A stretch of DNA of 64,000 nucleotides, taken from positions 372,001 to 436,000 of the forward strand of contig CAZFRM010000001.1 in the NCBI GenBank assembly GCA_964521255.1, written 5' to 3'. Positions 50,375 through 59,894 of the stretch are shown piece by piece (the stretch's first letter is position 1; each line of letters begins with the position of its first letter). A program made the position numbers and the translations under genes. Under the pieces are notes generated by a model. That model was not told the origin of the DNA, made no database searches, and worked only from the letters and a program-made list of their open reading frames with translations. Source of the stretch: ZC4RG29 sp964521255 (GTDB lineage: Bacteria; Bacteroidota; Bacteroidia; Cytophagales; Cyclobacteriaceae).

Positions 50375-51349
50375 CTACATCTGACGATTGATCATTGAGC
50401 GGGTGAATTCATTTAGTATTCTTGTATCATAGTTTGGAGCTACTTTATCCAATGCTTTGAACCCTTTAGTAAAATAGCGGTTTATTTTGCGCTCCGTTCG
50501 TGATGGAATATGGAGAACGTCATAAATGTTTTTTATTGCAATGACTTTTTCCTTTTTGTTAAATTGTTTTGCTGACAACCATTTATTCAATTCTGTTTTC
50601 TGTTTGCCTTTCACTTTCTCAAGTGCCTCAATTAATAAGAAGGTTTTTTTATTAGCAATAATATCACCGCCGACCTGCTTGCCGAATTTTTTTGGATCAG
50701 CATACGCATCCAGCAAATCATCACGAAGCTGAAATGCGATTCCAATATTAATTCCGAATTCACGTAAGGCTTTTTTACTTTCCTCAGGAGCATCGGCCAG
50801 AATTGCTCCCAGCTCAAGACTGAAACCAAGAAGAACGGCAGTCTTAAGTTTAATCATGTTAATGTATTGTGCTTCGCTTACCTTATCGATTTTTTCGAAT
50901 TCCATGTCCCACTGCTGGCCTTCACAAACTTGTGATGCACATGTATTGAATGCTTTTACAACTTCCTTAAATTTTTCCGGTTCTAACGCACTGAACATTT
51001 CATATACTTTTACCAGCATAACATCACCAGAGAGAATCGCTGTGCTCATATTCCATTTTTTGTGAACGGTTGGTTTCCCCCTTCTTACAGGAGCTTTGTC
51101 CATTATATCATCATGCATTAAAGTGAAGTTGTGAAAAGCTTCGACAGCAACTGCATAGGGAACTACGTTTTTAATATTTTGTTTGAAGAGCGTATAGGAC
51201 AGCAACGTTAGTAAAGGCCTCAGTCGTTTGCCTCCTAAATGCATAATGTACTGAATGGGCTCGTAAAGAGAAACGGGCTCGCGTCCAAACTTTTGTTTAT
51301 TGATTTCTTTTTCTATTGATGATAGATAATTCTTGATTGGGGATAACAT
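50375..51349 (-). CDS. trans-polyprenyl diphosphate synthase
   Basis: 324 residues. The first aspartate-rich motif is in TLMHDDIMDKAPVRRGKPTVH and the second in FQLRDDLLDAYADP. LGGKRLRPLL at the N-terminus binds isopentenyl diphosphate. Length fits farnesyl- or geranylgeranyl-diphosphate synthases. The chain-length determinant before the first motif (residues AVEAFHNFTLMHDD) has bulky residues, suggesting a short product, but this is not certain. It is followed downstream by an unrelated transporter gene and preceded by rnr. Confidence 0.88.
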   Translation of the reverse strand: MLSPIKNYLSSIEKEINKQKFGREPVSLYEPIQYIMHLGGKRLRPLLTLLSYTLFKQNIKNVVPYAVAVEAFHNFTLMHDDIMDKAPVRRGKPTVHKKWNMSTAILSGDVMLVKVYEMFSALEPEKFKEVVKAFNTCASQVCEGQQWDMEFEKIDKVSEAQYINMIKLKTAVLLGFSLELGAILADAPEESKKALREFGINIGIAFQLRDDLLDAYADPKKFGKQVGGDIIANKKTFLLIEALEKVKGKQKTELNKWLSAKQFNKKEKVIAIKNIYDVLHIPSRTERKINRYFTKGFKALDKVAPNYDTRILNEFTRSMINRQM

Positions 51350-51377
51350 TAGAATGAAGTCTTATCTGGTTAGTCTT

Positions 51378-53558
51378 TCAATAGAATTCTGCATCTTCTG
51401 ACTTGAGCGCTCTGTCTGCAAAAATAAGATCGATCGTTCTCCGGTCTATATCCGTTTTCTTTATTCTTACTTTAACGCGATCACCCAGGCGATAAATTAT
51501 TCCACGCTTTCTTCCTATAACACGGTAATTCTTCTCATCAAATTCATAGTAATCATCATCCAGGTCAGCAAGGCGAATCATGCCTTCACATTTTGTCTCG
51601 ATGATCTCAACAAAAATTCCCCATTCGGTAACACCAGAAATCAAACCTTCGTAATCTTTCTTTTCAGCATTGGCCATGAACTCAACCTGCTTGTATTTAA
51701 TGGAGGCACGCTCTGCATCTGCAGCCCGCTTCTCACGTTCGGAAGAGTGAATACACTTCGGTTCGTATTCAGCTTTGCTTACCGGTTTTCCTTCATCAAG
51801 ATAATGTTGCAAAAGCCGGTGAACCATCATGTCAGGATAGCGACGTATAGGCGAAGTAAAATGTGTATAGTGTTGAAATGCCAATCCGAAATGTCCCTTA
51901 GCATCCGTAGAGTATTTTGCTTTTGCCATGGCACGAACCGCTAATTGCTCCAGTACACTTTGCTCCGGTTTTCCTTCAATTTCACTCATCAGCTTGTTGA
52001 GAGATTGTGAAATTGATTTTTCCTCAATCTGAAGTTTGTGGCCAAACTGACGAGCGAACAAAGCAAAGTTGCTTACCTTTTCAGGATCAGGATAATCGTG
52101 GATACGATAGACGAACGTGTCTTTATCGTCACCTTTCTTTTTATTGTATATATAGGTTGCCACGTGTTTATTGGCCAGCAGCATAAACTCTTCAATGAGT
52201 TTGTGCGCATCTTTCCTCACTTTCGGAACAACAGCCAACGGTCGGCCTTTCTCATCCAACTTAAATTTCACTTCTGTTGTTTCAAAATTAACAGCGCCTT
52301 TTGAGAACCGTTCCTTACGAAGTTTGAGTGCAAGATCATTAAGTATTTTAAGTTCTTCGGCTAAGGTTCCTTGTTTGCTTTCAATGATAACTTGTGCTTC
52401 TTCATACGAAAATCTTTTTACTGAATGAATGATTGTTCTTCCAAACCATTCGTTAATAATTTTTCCACGATGATCCATCTCAAATACAGCAGAGAAGGTA
52501 AGCTTATCTTCATTGGGTCGTAAAGAACATAAGTTATTTGATAGTCGCTCCGGCAGCATCGGGATGGTACGGTCAACCAGGTAAACAGAAGTTGCACGAT
52601 CGAACGCTTCTTCTTCCAGCGCTGTGTTTAGTCTTACGTAGTGTGTTACATCTGCAATGTGAACACCTATTTCCAGGTTACCATTCTCTAGTTTGCGAAG
52701 AGAGAGCGCATCATCAAAATCTTTAGCGTCTTCCGGATCGATGGTGAACGTAGTGATCTCCCGAAAGTCTCTTCGGCTATTTATTTCCTTTTTTGTGATC
52801 CCTTCTTCAATCTGTTTAGACTCGGCTTCAACTTTTTCAGAAAAGTGAAAAGGCAATCCGAACTCTGCCATGATGGAGTGAATCTCCGCTTCATTCTCGC
52901 CTGCTTTTCCAAGTATATCTACAACTTTAGCTTCCGGACTTTTATCTCCATCGGCCCACGCCGTTACTTCGATAATAACCTTATCACCCGACTTGGCATT
53001 ATTAATATTTTCAGGATAGATGAAAAAATCCTGGTGGACTTTTCGGAAGTCGGGAACAACAAACGCGTAGCTTCTTGAAAGTTCGAGTCTACCGACGAAT
53101 CGCGTTCTGTTTCGCCTGACAATACCGGTTACCTTTCCTTCGGGGTGATCCCCATGACGCGTGGGAAAAATATTGATCTTCACTGTATCACCATCAATGG
53201 CAGAGGCAAGGTCGCGCGTCTTTACATAAACATCGGTTTGATCATCTCCTATTCTTATGTAAGCGAACCGTGAGTTCACATGATCGACAACTCCTGTCAG
53301 CTCTTGTAACTTTTTGTTGCTTGTGTAATTGCCATTAGCAAGCTGACGAAGTTTGTCTTTATCTTCCAGTTGATGGATGATTTGTGTGACTTGCTTTACA
53401 TCGTCCTTTTTTTTCAGGCCGAGCTTCTTTACGATTTGTTTTATGCTGAAGGCACGGCCGTGATTATTATCGAACAGGCTAAAAATTGATGCGATCGTTT
53501 TCTCCCGTTCTCCCTTATCCTGTCTGGACGATTTCCCCAATTTTCTTTTTTTACCCAT
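51378..53558 (-). CDS. rnr: ribonuclease R
   Basis: 726 residues in the RNase II/R order: an N-terminal helix-turn-helix region (about 20-80), two cold-shock domains (about 85-215), the RNB catalytic domain and a C-terminal S1 domain (about 640-720, EGLISGVTEWGIFVEI). The RNB metal site is TIDPEDAKDFDDA at 272-284. HFTSPIRRYPDMMVHRLL is the conserved late RNB motif. The basic N-terminal KKRKLGKSSRQDKG is usual. It degrades structured RNA 3' to 5'. Confidence 0.96.
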   Translation of the reverse strand: MGKKRKLGKSSRQDKGEREKTIASIFSLFDNNHGRAFSIKQIVKKLGLKKKDDVKQVTQIIHQLEDKDKLRQLANGNYTSNKKLQELTGVVDHVNSRFAYIRIGDDQTDVYVKTRDLASAIDGDTVKINIFPTRHGDHPEGKVTGIVRRNRTRFVGRLELSRSYAFVVPDFRKVHQDFFIYPENINNAKSGDKVIIEVTAWADGDKSPEAKVVDILGKAGENEAEIHSIMAEFGLPFHFSEKVEAESKQIEEGITKKEINSRRDFREITTFTIDPEDAKDFDDALSLRKLENGNLEIGVHIADVTHYVRLNTALEEEAFDRATSVYLVDRTIPMLPERLSNNLCSLRPNEDKLTFSAVFEMDHRGKIINEWFGRTIIHSVKRFSYEEAQVIIESKQGTLAEELKILNDLALKLRKERFSKGAVNFETTEVKFKLDEKGRPLAVVPKVRKDAHKLIEEFMLLANKHVATYIYNKKKGDDKDTFVYRIHDYPDPEKVSNFALFARQFGHKLQIEEKSISQSLNKLMSEIEGKPEQSVLEQLAVRAMAKAKYSTDAKGHFGLAFQHYTHFTSPIRRYPDMMVHRLLQHYLDEGKPVSKAEYEPKCIHSSEREKRAADAERASIKYKQVEFMANAEKKDYEGLISGVTEWGIFVEIIETKCEGMIRLADLDDDYYEFDEKNYRVIGRKRGIIYRLGDRVKVRIKKTDIDRRTIDLIFADRALKSEDAEFY

Positions 53559-53563
53559 TATTT

Positions 53564-53595
53564 GATTTACAATTTACGAGGGACGATTTACGATT
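53564..53595. repeat. short ATTTACGA-type repeats upstream of rnr
   Basis: GATTTACAATTTACGAGGGACGATTTACGA contains imperfect copies of an ATTTAC/ACGATTTACGA unit. Related strings occur at about 2547-2571 (ACGATTAACAATTCACGATTAAC) and 13416-13431. It lies between the exonuclease and rnr genes. Confidence 0.4.
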
Positions 53596-53640
53596 TTTTT
53601 GAGAAGCAATGAATCTAAGTTTAAGGACACAGATCTCCAT

Positions 53641-54360
53641 TTAATTTGCATGTTGAACGCTCAACTCTTTTTCCAGGTTAATGCATTTCAGTTTCAGAAA
53701 TAATTGCGCGAGAACTATAACATCCTGCGTGCAATACTTTGTTATCTTTTCAAGATCTTTTTCCTCATAGTAAACGTGATTGACCTGGCTTCCGTCCATC
53801 ATCTCCTTACTTGAAGGTAAGTCAAAAATTGTAGCCAGCAGGTCCAGCGAGGTGTAATGTTTTACATCGCCAAATTTCCACATCTCCAAAGTATCAAGGT
53901 GTTGAACTTCCCATGGCTTTTTGCCTGAAAGATTAAGCAATGATGGCAAAGATATGCCATTAACAAGCATGCGGCGGCACAAATAAGGATAATCAAATTC
54001 TTTTCCATTGTGAGCGCAAAATCTTGTCGTCATTGGATCAAGCCTTTCAATCATACTTTTAAAGGCTGTTAAAACAGAGACTTCATCATCACCGCTATAC
54101 GCCTTCGTGCGAAGGATTAATTCGCCCTGATCGTTTTCAATAAATTTTCCAACCACAATACAGATGATCTTGCCAAACTCAGCGTAGATGCCTGCTCTCG
54201 TGCTGTAAAGGTGCTCATCGGTTTCTTCAGCTTCCCTTCTCAGATAACCGGCCTTTCTTGCCCATAGTGATTTAAATCGTTCGTCTAACGTCTGGTAATG
54301 GTGGTTGGAAGCAACAGTTTCGATGTCAAGAAAAAGGACGTCGCGGAGTTCTGGGTTCAT
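53641..54360 (-). CDS. 3'-5' exonuclease of the DEDDy (PolB-like) class
   Basis: 239 residues with the DEDD acidic motifs in order: VLFLDIETV (motif I), CAHNGKEFDYPYLCRRM (motif II), HLDTLEMWKF between, and ITKYCTQDVIVLAQLF (motif III, with Tyr before the last Asp, the DEDDy variant). It should be a stand-alone 3'-5' exonuclease related to the proofreading domain of DNA polymerase B. Partner and substrate unknown. It may share a transcript with lipB and rnr in the same direction. Confidence 0.87.
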   Translation of the reverse strand: MNPELRDVLFLDIETVASNHHYQTLDERFKSLWARKAGYLRREAEETDEHLYSTRAGIYAEFGKIICIVVGKFIENDQGELILRTKAYSGDDEVSVLTAFKSMIERLDPMTTRFCAHNGKEFDYPYLCRRMLVNGISLPSLLNLSGKKPWEVQHLDTLEMWKFGDVKHYTSLDLLATIFDLPSSKEMMDGSQVNHVYYEEKDLEKITKYCTQDVIVLAQLFLKLKCINLEKELSVQHAN

Positions 54361-54438
54361 GAATTACTTTTGGTTCTAATGTAAGGAATAAGTTTTCACA
54401 GGCATAGCGCAACGGTTAATTTATTCAAAGGCCAACGT

Positions 54439-54843
54439 TTAGGAATGCAGGACTCCCTCCGTATCCAGTTCTTTAATGAAGGTTAAGTTCGCTTCACAAA
54501 TGGTGTCGGGCACAAAAACGAAACGCTTGTCGAAAATCTTCCGGCCAATATAGTAGCTGACCCAATATTCGTTATTCAGGTGAAATAATGCAGGATCAAT
54601 GGGCTCAACCAATGCTACACTATTCGCAGGAACCGTTTCAAGATAATGGCGAAGCACTGAAGTGTTTTGTTTCTCGCCATTCTTTTCGCCATATCCCTTG
54701 CTGGCAACCAATGTATGTTCAATTGGAAAACTATTATTGTTTATAAGGTAAACTTTCCATTCATCGCTTTCACCGATATTCTTTTTTCGCGTGATAGCCA
54801 GGGTAACATTCTTTACTTCGGGTATCTCAATGTCCTTAATCAT
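54439..54843 (-). CDS. conserved hypothetical protein downstream of lipB
   Basis: 134 residues from the ATG at 54843 (a GTG at 54849 is also possible). It is soluble, with strands around VKNVTLAITRKK and EWKVYLINNNSFPIEHTLVASKGYGEKN, and ends DKRFVFVPDTICEANLTFIKEL. Features suggest a beta-sandwich domain, perhaps ligand-binding; I do not recognise a named family. Its start lies about six bases past the lipB stop, so the two are likely co-transcribed, but no shared function is evident. Confidence 0.75.
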   Translation of the reverse strand: MIKDIEIPEVKNVTLAITRKKNIGESDEWKVYLINNNSFPIEHTLVASKGYGEKNGEKQNTSVLRHYLETVPANSVALVEPIDPALFHLNNEYWVSYYIGRKIFDKRFVFVPDTICEANLTFIKELDTEGVLHS

Positions 54844-54848
54844 GAACA

Positions 54849-55577
54849 CTAAATCAATTCCATTTCAAAAAGTTTTGCAACATTTTGTTTTAACTTTTCT
54901 GACACCTGGTTAATATCTTGTTTTGCACCAAGTTCCTTGGCAAGTGAAGTTACATCTTTGTCTTTAATTCCACAGGGAACGATATGATCAAAATATTTCA
55001 GATCGGTGTTAACGTTCAAAGCAAATCCATGCATGGTTACCCAGCGACTGGTCTTTACACCCATAGCGCAAATTTTTCTTGCTTTCTTTTTATTCTCCGA
55101 ATCAATCCAAACGCCGGTGAGTCCTGGTATCCGGCCAGAAGTTAACCCGTAATCCTTGAGCGTAATAATGACAGCTTCCTCAAGTAATCGCATGTATTTG
55201 TGAATGTCTGTGAAAAAATTCTCCAAATCAATTATTGGATAGCCAACAATTTGACCGGGTCCATGATACGTTATATCCCCGCCCCTGTTAATATGATAAA
55301 ACGTAGCATCAATTTTATAAAGATCTTCATTGCGAATAAGCAAGTGATTCTCATCGCCGCTTTTTCCTAATGTATACACGTGGGGATGTTCGACAAACAA
55401 AAGATAATTATCCGTAGCATGTTGCTTTTCTATGGGCAGATCGCGATTATTTTTTTTTACGGAAAGAATTTTTTCAAAAAGATCAACCTGGTAGTCCCAC
55501 GACTCTTTATAATCCATCCGGTTTAAATTCCGAAAAGTTGTTTTTTTATTAATAATGTGATTCATAGAGTCCATCAA
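54849..55577 (-). CDS. lipB: octanoyl-ACP:protein N-octanoyltransferase
   Basis: 242 residues. HPHVYTLGKSGDENHLL and NRGGDITYHGPGQIVGYPI are hallmark segments. The catalytic Lys lies in ICAMGVKTSRWVTMHGFALN and the Cys in FDHIVPCGIKD. LipB moves octanoate from acyl carrier protein to lipoyl domains, the first step of lipoate assembly for 2-oxoacid dehydrogenases; lipA is not in the window. The N-terminal 20 residues are variable, and starts at residues 2 or 5 are possible. Confidence 0.94.
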   Translation of the reverse strand: MMDSMNHIINKKTTFRNLNRMDYKESWDYQVDLFEKILSVKKNNRDLPIEKQHATDNYLLFVEHPHVYTLGKSGDENHLLIRNEDLYKIDATFYHINRGGDITYHGPGQIVGYPIIDLENFFTDIHKYMRLLEEAVIITLKDYGLTSGRIPGLTGVWIDSENKKKARKICAMGVKTSRWVTMHGFALNVNTDLKYFDHIVPCGIKDKDVTSLAKELGAKQDINQVSEKLKQNVAKLFEMELI

Positions 55578-55689
55578 TTATAACGCATTAAATGCGATTT
55601 TCTTTATGGTTTATCTCAGGATAATGTCATAAGGGTAACAAAGTCGAAAAAGCATTTGTTCGATAGGGCGAAAGAACGCTGTGAAGTAA

Positions 55690-56697
55690 CTATTTAGCCT
55701 TTTCTAGTTCTGATTTCAGATAAACAAGTGCATCAACGGGGTCTGGTTCAACACTATTCTCTTTGGCGAGGTAATACGAAATCCAATCTGTTAAATGGAT
55801 AAGATAATAATATTGTTCCAGCAAGGATGCACCTTCACCAATAATATCAATTATAGGGTTAGATCGTTTCTCAAAAATTTCCCTGCAGATTTCCATTCTT
55901 TTCTCAACACGCTCATGATCGTGATCAGAATACAGATACACCACCTGTAACGTTGACAAAAGTGATTCCGGATACTGCCAACCCATCAGTTCGTTGTGGT
56001 TCATTTCAGGGAAAATGTTAACGTGTGCAAGTTGTTTTGCATTTTCATTTAACTGTTGTTGAAAACGATTAGCCATTGAATGAAGCCTTGCATCACAGTA
56101 GATCATGGGAAGTTTGCCTTTCAGTTTTTTAGCAATCAATTCTGCTTCGGCCCGTATTGCTTTCTCTCCCCGGTCAAGATATTCAATAGCATTTTCTGTT
56201 TCCTTAATAAACGCAGCACCAATTAAGTTGGTATGATAGAGTGCATAAAGCAATGCTATCATATTAAAGCCAAGCATGGCGCGGGGACTTGATGCGTTTC
56301 CGGGAATCTGAATGTAGAATAAGTTGTATTCCTTGGCCATGTCAAGGAGTTTACCTCCGCTGGCAATAACAATTACACTTGCCCTTTTCAATAGCGCTTT
56401 ATGAAGGGCAGCAATTGTTTCTTCCGTGTTTCCTGTGTAGGAGCAAGCTATAAAAAGAGTGTGCGGATTTACAAACTGCGGTAAGTTGTAGCTTTTACAG
56501 ACTGAGATAGGAATAGGAACCTTTCCAAACGTTAGCGACTCCACAAGGTTAGCGGCAACACCTGAAGCTCCCATACCAGCGATAACAATATTTCTTGTAT
56601 CACTCCCCGGGCGATGGAGGTCCATAGTTTGTCCCATCTTCAACGCTTCCGTGAGCTGACGGGTAAACCCTTCTATGTATTTTAATGTCGTTGACAT
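55690..56697 (-). CDS. bifunctional phosphoglucose/phosphomannose isomerase
   Basis: 335 residues with two SIS domains. GMGASGVAANLVESL binds the phosphosugar in the first and FIACSYTGNTEETIAALHKAL carries the SYTGNTEE signature. NASSPRAMLGFNMIALLYAL and NIFPEMNHNELMGWQ match the archaeal/Bacteroidota bifunctional enzymes that interconvert glucose-6-, fructose-6- and mannose-6-phosphate. Divergent from yraN with only 35 bases between starts. Confidence 0.92.
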   Translation of the reverse strand: MSTTLKYIEGFTRQLTEALKMGQTMDLHRPGSDTRNIVIAGMGASGVAANLVESLTFGKVPIPISVCKSYNLPQFVNPHTLFIACSYTGNTEETIAALHKALLKRASVIVIASGGKLLDMAKEYNLFYIQIPGNASSPRAMLGFNMIALLYALYHTNLIGAAFIKETENAIEYLDRGEKAIRAEAELIAKKLKGKLPMIYCDARLHSMANRFQQQLNENAKQLAHVNIFPEMNHNELMGWQYPESLLSTLQVVYLYSDHDHERVEKRMEICREIFEKRSNPIIDIIGEGASLLEQYYYLIHLTDWISYYLAKENSVEPDPVDALVYLKSELEKAK

Positions 56698-56714
56698 AGT
56701 AACTATATTGGATT

Positions 56715-56722
56715 CAAAGTTA
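56715..56722 (-). promoter_or_regulatory. -7 box (TAACTTTG) of the isomerase gene
   Basis: Read on the minus strand it is a perfect TAnnTTTG, 17 bases before the ATG at 56697. A TTG lies 24 bases upstream, slightly beyond the usual spacing, inside the start of yraN. Confidence 0.5.
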
Positions 56723-56732
56723 TGACATTATA

Positions 56733-57083
56733 ATGACGGATAAAATCAAATTAGGTAAAGAAGGTGAGCGCCTGGCGGCCCATTTTCTCATGCAAAGCGG
56801 ATTCGAAGTTGTTCATAAAAATTACCGGTACCGCCGCGCTGAAATAGATCTTATCGTAAAACGAGAAGACTGGTTGATCTTTGTTGAAGTGAAAACCCGA
56901 AGCTCATCAGCATTTGGAGAACCTGAAGAGGCAGTCACGGCAAAAAAGATAAGAATGATCTACAACGCGGCAGAAGAATACATCTACGCCATAGACTGGA
57001 AGGGTCACGTTCGCTTTGATATCATCTCAATTAAACTTGGCAATCCTCCAGAGATACTCCACTTTGAGGATGCGATTAATTAG
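56733..57083 (+). CDS. YraN/UPF0102 endonuclease-like protein
   Basis: 116 residues. GKEGERLAAHFLMQSGFEVVHKNYRYRRAEIDLIVKRED and LIFVEVKTRSSSAFGEPEEAVTAKK show the restriction-endonuclease-like core, with acidic residues in AEIDLI and the EVKTR Glu-x-Lys motif. Members of the family have been proposed to act in DNA processing, but the role is not settled. Short and complete. Divergent from the isomerase, 150 bases before mutS. Confidence 0.86.
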   Translation: MTDKIKLGKEGERLAAHFLMQSGFEVVHKNYRYRRAEIDLIVKREDWLIFVEVKTRSSSAFGEPEEAVTAKKIRMIYNAAEEYIYAIDWKGHVRFDIISIKLGNPPEILHFEDAIN

Positions 57084-57121
57084 CGAATGTGTTGTCTGAA
57101 TGGACTCCGGACTCCTTCGGA

Positions 57122-57198
57122 GATTAGCCAATGATCTTACCCAAACTGATACATCGGTATATTGATAATTGATTCATTGAATTGGCTAATCGGCTAAT
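57122..57198 (-). repeat. dispersed element copy B, opposite orientation to copy A
   Basis: GATTAGCCAATGATC opens the plus-strand reading, and GAATTGGCTAATCGGCTAATTT closes it. Reversed and complemented it aligns with 39722-39796 (shared AGCCAATTCAATGAA core and GATGTA). It ends about 23 bases before the mutS -7 box, so it lies in the promoter-proximal region of mutS. Confidence 0.75.
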
Positions 57199-57220
57199 TT
57201 ATTAATCAACACATTAACTA

Positions 57221-57228
57221 TATATTTG
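57221..57228 (+). promoter_or_regulatory. -7 box (TATATTTG) directly before mutS
   Basis: A perfect TAnnTTTG match only six bases before the ATG at 57235. Transcription would then start at or next to the start codon, so the mRNA may be leaderless. No TTG lies at -33. Confidence 0.5.
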
Positions 57229-57234
57229 CCCATC

Positions 57235-59844
57235 ATGCAAGAAACAAAAGCTGTGACCGAGACGCCATTGATGAAGCAGTATAACGCTATTAAGACAAAG
57301 TATCCGGGAGCCTTATTGCTTTTTCGTGTCGGAGATTTTTACGAAACGTTCGGACAAGATGCTGTTGCTGCCAGCAAAGTTTTAGGCATTGTTCTTACAA
57401 AACGAGGAAATGGGTCAGCATCGGAAATAGAACTTGCCGGCTTTCCACATCACGCTTTGGATTCTTATTTACCAAAGCTGGTTCGTGCAGGACATCGCGT
57501 TGCAATCTGCGATCAACTGGAAGATCCACGATTTGTAAAAGGTATTGTAAAGCGCGGTGTCACTGAACTTGTTACACCAGGCCTTTCCTTCAATGATAAT
57601 GTACTGGAGCGAAAGCAGAATAATTTTCTGGCTTCTATATTTCGTGGCAAAGATTTATTAGGAATTTCATTCCTTGATGTTTCCACAGGTGAGTTTTACG
57701 TTGCACAGGGAAATGAAGAATACGTGATGAAACTCATCCAGGGATTTTCTCCCGCTGAAATTATTTTCAATAAAAAATCACGCGATGAGTTTGAAAATCT
57801 TTTTGGAGAAGATCACAGCACCTTTGCCCTCGATGATTGGGTTTATGGGTATGACTACACGTATGAGAAGCTTATCAAGCAATTTAAAACTACATCGCTA
57901 AAAGGTTTTGGAATTGATGGATTGGGAGAAGCAATCATTGCAGCCGGTGCTATCCTCCATTATCTTGAAGATACTGAGCATAAAGACACCTCACACATTG
58001 CAGCCATATCACGTATTGATGAAGACAAATATGTATGGTTAGACAAATTCACAATTCGCAATCTCGAAATCGTTAGTGCCCAACATGAAGGAGGTGTTCC
58101 TCTAATTAATATTCTGGATCGTACCATTACGCCAATGGGAGCCCGTCAATTACGAAAGTGGATGATCCTTCCCCTGAAAGATAAAACCGCTATTGAAGAA
58201 CGTCTTTCCATTGTAGCGTTATTGAAAGATGATGAGGATCTGATAGAACTTCTTATCGCACAGTTAAAAAACATTTCAGACCTGGAAAGATTAATTTCCA
58301 AAGTTGCTGTCAATCGCATCAATCCAAGAGAATTGATTCAATTGAAACGCTCACTAAAATGCATCAATCCCATTCTTGAAGCGCTTCATAAAAAGGATTC
58401 GTCCGAATTAAGAAAGATGGCGGATCAACTTCATCCCCTGGATTTTCTCGTTCAGAAAATTGAGGCCGAGTTATTAGATGATGTGTCGATCACAGCGAAT
58501 CAGGGCGGACTAATCAAAGATGGCATTGATGCAGAATTGGATGAACTGAGAAGGATCGCATTTTCTGGCAAGGACTTTTTGTTGCAAATACAAAAACGCG
58601 AAGTTACACGCACGGGAATCAATTCACTTAAGATTTCATACAACAAGGTATTTGGATATTATCTCGAAGTAAGCAATGCCAATAAAGAAAAAGTTCCTTC
58701 TGACTGGATCCGAAAGCAGACACTGGTAAATGCTGAACGTTATATCACGGAAGAACTTAAAGTATATGAAGAAAAAATTCTTCATGCCGAAGAAAAACTT
58801 ACCGCAATTGAACAGCGTATCTTTAATGATCTTGTCCTTCACACTTCTGATTTCATTCCGCAGATACAACAGAACGCACGCGTTATTGCTTTGCTTGATT
58901 GCCTTTTGTCTTTTGCCCTTGTTGCGAAAACAAATCGTTATGTAAGACCATCCGTAAATGATTCGCTTATTATCGATATCAAAGATGGCAGGCACCCTGT
59001 TATTGAAAAACAATTACCAGTGGGTGAATCATATGTACCGAATGATATATACCTGGACAACGATCATCAGCAGGTTTTGATTATTACCGGACCGAATATG
59101 GCGGGTAAGTCGGCTTTACTAAGACAAACCGCACTCATTGTACTGATGACTCAAATGGGCAGTTTCATTCCTGCTGCATCTGCTTCCATTGGTTTGGTTG
59201 ATAAAGTTTTTACACGCGTTGGCGCTTCTGACAATCTCTCTCGCGGTGAATCAACCTTCATGGTTGAAATGATCGAAACATCGAGCATTCTTAACAACCT
59301 CAGTGATCGCAGTTTAATATTGATGGACGAAATCGGAAGAGGTACCAGTACTTACGACGGCGTGTCCATTGCATGGGCTATCGTAGAGTATCTTCATAAT
59401 CACAAAGATTATAAACCGAAGACACTTTTCGCCACACATTATCACGAGCTGAATCAATTACAGGAAGATCTTAACCGCGTGAAGAATTTCAATGTCTCGG
59501 TAAAAGAGATTGGCGATAAAATAATCTTCATGCGGAAGTTAAAGGAAGGAGGAAGCGAACACAGCTTTGGTATTCATGTTGCACAGCTTGCCGGCATGCC
59601 TAACAAAGTTGTTCTTCGCGCTAACGAGATACTTCATTTCCTGGAAAAGGATAAACATAAGAATGAAGGAAAGAAAAAATTACAGGATGTCCCTAAGCCT
59701 ACACCACAAATGAGTTTGTTCGAAGCTGATCCGAAGTTTAAAGAAATTCAGGAACTGCTCGGCAAGGTTGATATCAATACCATTAGCCCTGTGGAAGCGT
59801 TGCTAAAGCTCAATGAAGTGTTAAGCATTTTAAAGAGTAAATAG
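57235..59844 (+). CDS. mutS: DNA mismatch repair protein MutS
   Basis: 869 residues from the ATG at 57235; the longer frame begins with a TTG inside the promoter box. The mismatch-binding Phe-Tyr-Glu is at residues 35-37 (GDFYETFG). The ATPase carries TGPNMAGKS at 618-626, then SRGESTFMVEM and LILMDEIGRGTSTYDG (Walker B and D-loop). The C-terminal helix-turn-helix has PNKVVLRANEIL, and LSILKSK is the end. It finds replication mismatches; mutL is not in the window. Confidence 0.96.
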   Translation: MQETKAVTETPLMKQYNAIKTKYPGALLLFRVGDFYETFGQDAVAASKVLGIVLTKRGNGSASEIELAGFPHHALDSYLPKLVRAGHRVAICDQLEDPRFVKGIVKRGVTELVTPGLSFNDNVLERKQNNFLASIFRGKDLLGISFLDVSTGEFYVAQGNEEYVMKLIQGFSPAEIIFNKKSRDEFENLFGEDHSTFALDDWVYGYDYTYEKLIKQFKTTSLKGFGIDGLGEAIIAAGAILHYLEDTEHKDTSHIAAISRIDEDKYVWLDKFTIRNLEIVSAQHEGGVPLINILDRTITPMGARQLRKWMILPLKDKTAIEERLSIVALLKDDEDLIELLIAQLKNISDLERLISKVAVNRINPRELIQLKRSLKCINPILEALHKKDSSELRKMADQLHPLDFLVQKIEAELLDDVSITANQGGLIKDGIDAELDELRRIAFSGKDFLLQIQKREVTRTGINSLKISYNKVFGYYLEVSNANKEKVPSDWIRKQTLVNAERYITEELKVYEEKILHAEEKLTAIEQRIFNDLVLHTSDFIPQIQQNARVIALLDCLLSFALVAKTNRYVRPSVNDSLIIDIKDGRHPVIEKQLPVGESYVPNDIYLDNDHQQVLIITGPNMAGKSALLRQTALIVLMTQMGSFIPAASASIGLVDKVFTRVGASDNLSRGESTFMVEMIETSSILNNLSDRSLILMDEIGRGTSTYDGVSIAWAIVEYLHNHKDYKPKTLFATHYHELNQLQEDLNRVKNFNVSVKEIGDKIIFMRKLKEGGSEHSFGIHVAQLAGMPNKVVLRANEILHFLEKDKHKNEGKKKLQDVPKPTPQMSLFEADPKFKEIQELLGKVDINTISPVEALLKLNEVLSILKSK

Positions 59845-59852
59845 GTAACGAA

Positions 59853-59877
59853 ATCACAGTAGCTACTCTACTGTGAT
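59853..59877 (+). terminator. weak hairpin behind mutS
   Basis: ATCACAGTAG (59853-59862) and CTACTGTGAT (59868-59877) form a perfect 10-bp stem, but no T-run follows. It may terminate with help from a factor or be part of the adjoining repeat landscape. Confidence 0.4.
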
Positions 59878-59894
59878 CTGTCATCCGCTCAACC

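Noticed and set aside
58636..59013. 125-residue minus-strand ORF inside mutS
   Set aside because: Antisense shadow rich in Phe and Ile, no start context, no motifs.
59853..59877. Strong terminator for mutS
   Set aside because: The stem is perfect, but no T-run follows on either strand, so it is listed only as a weak hairpin.
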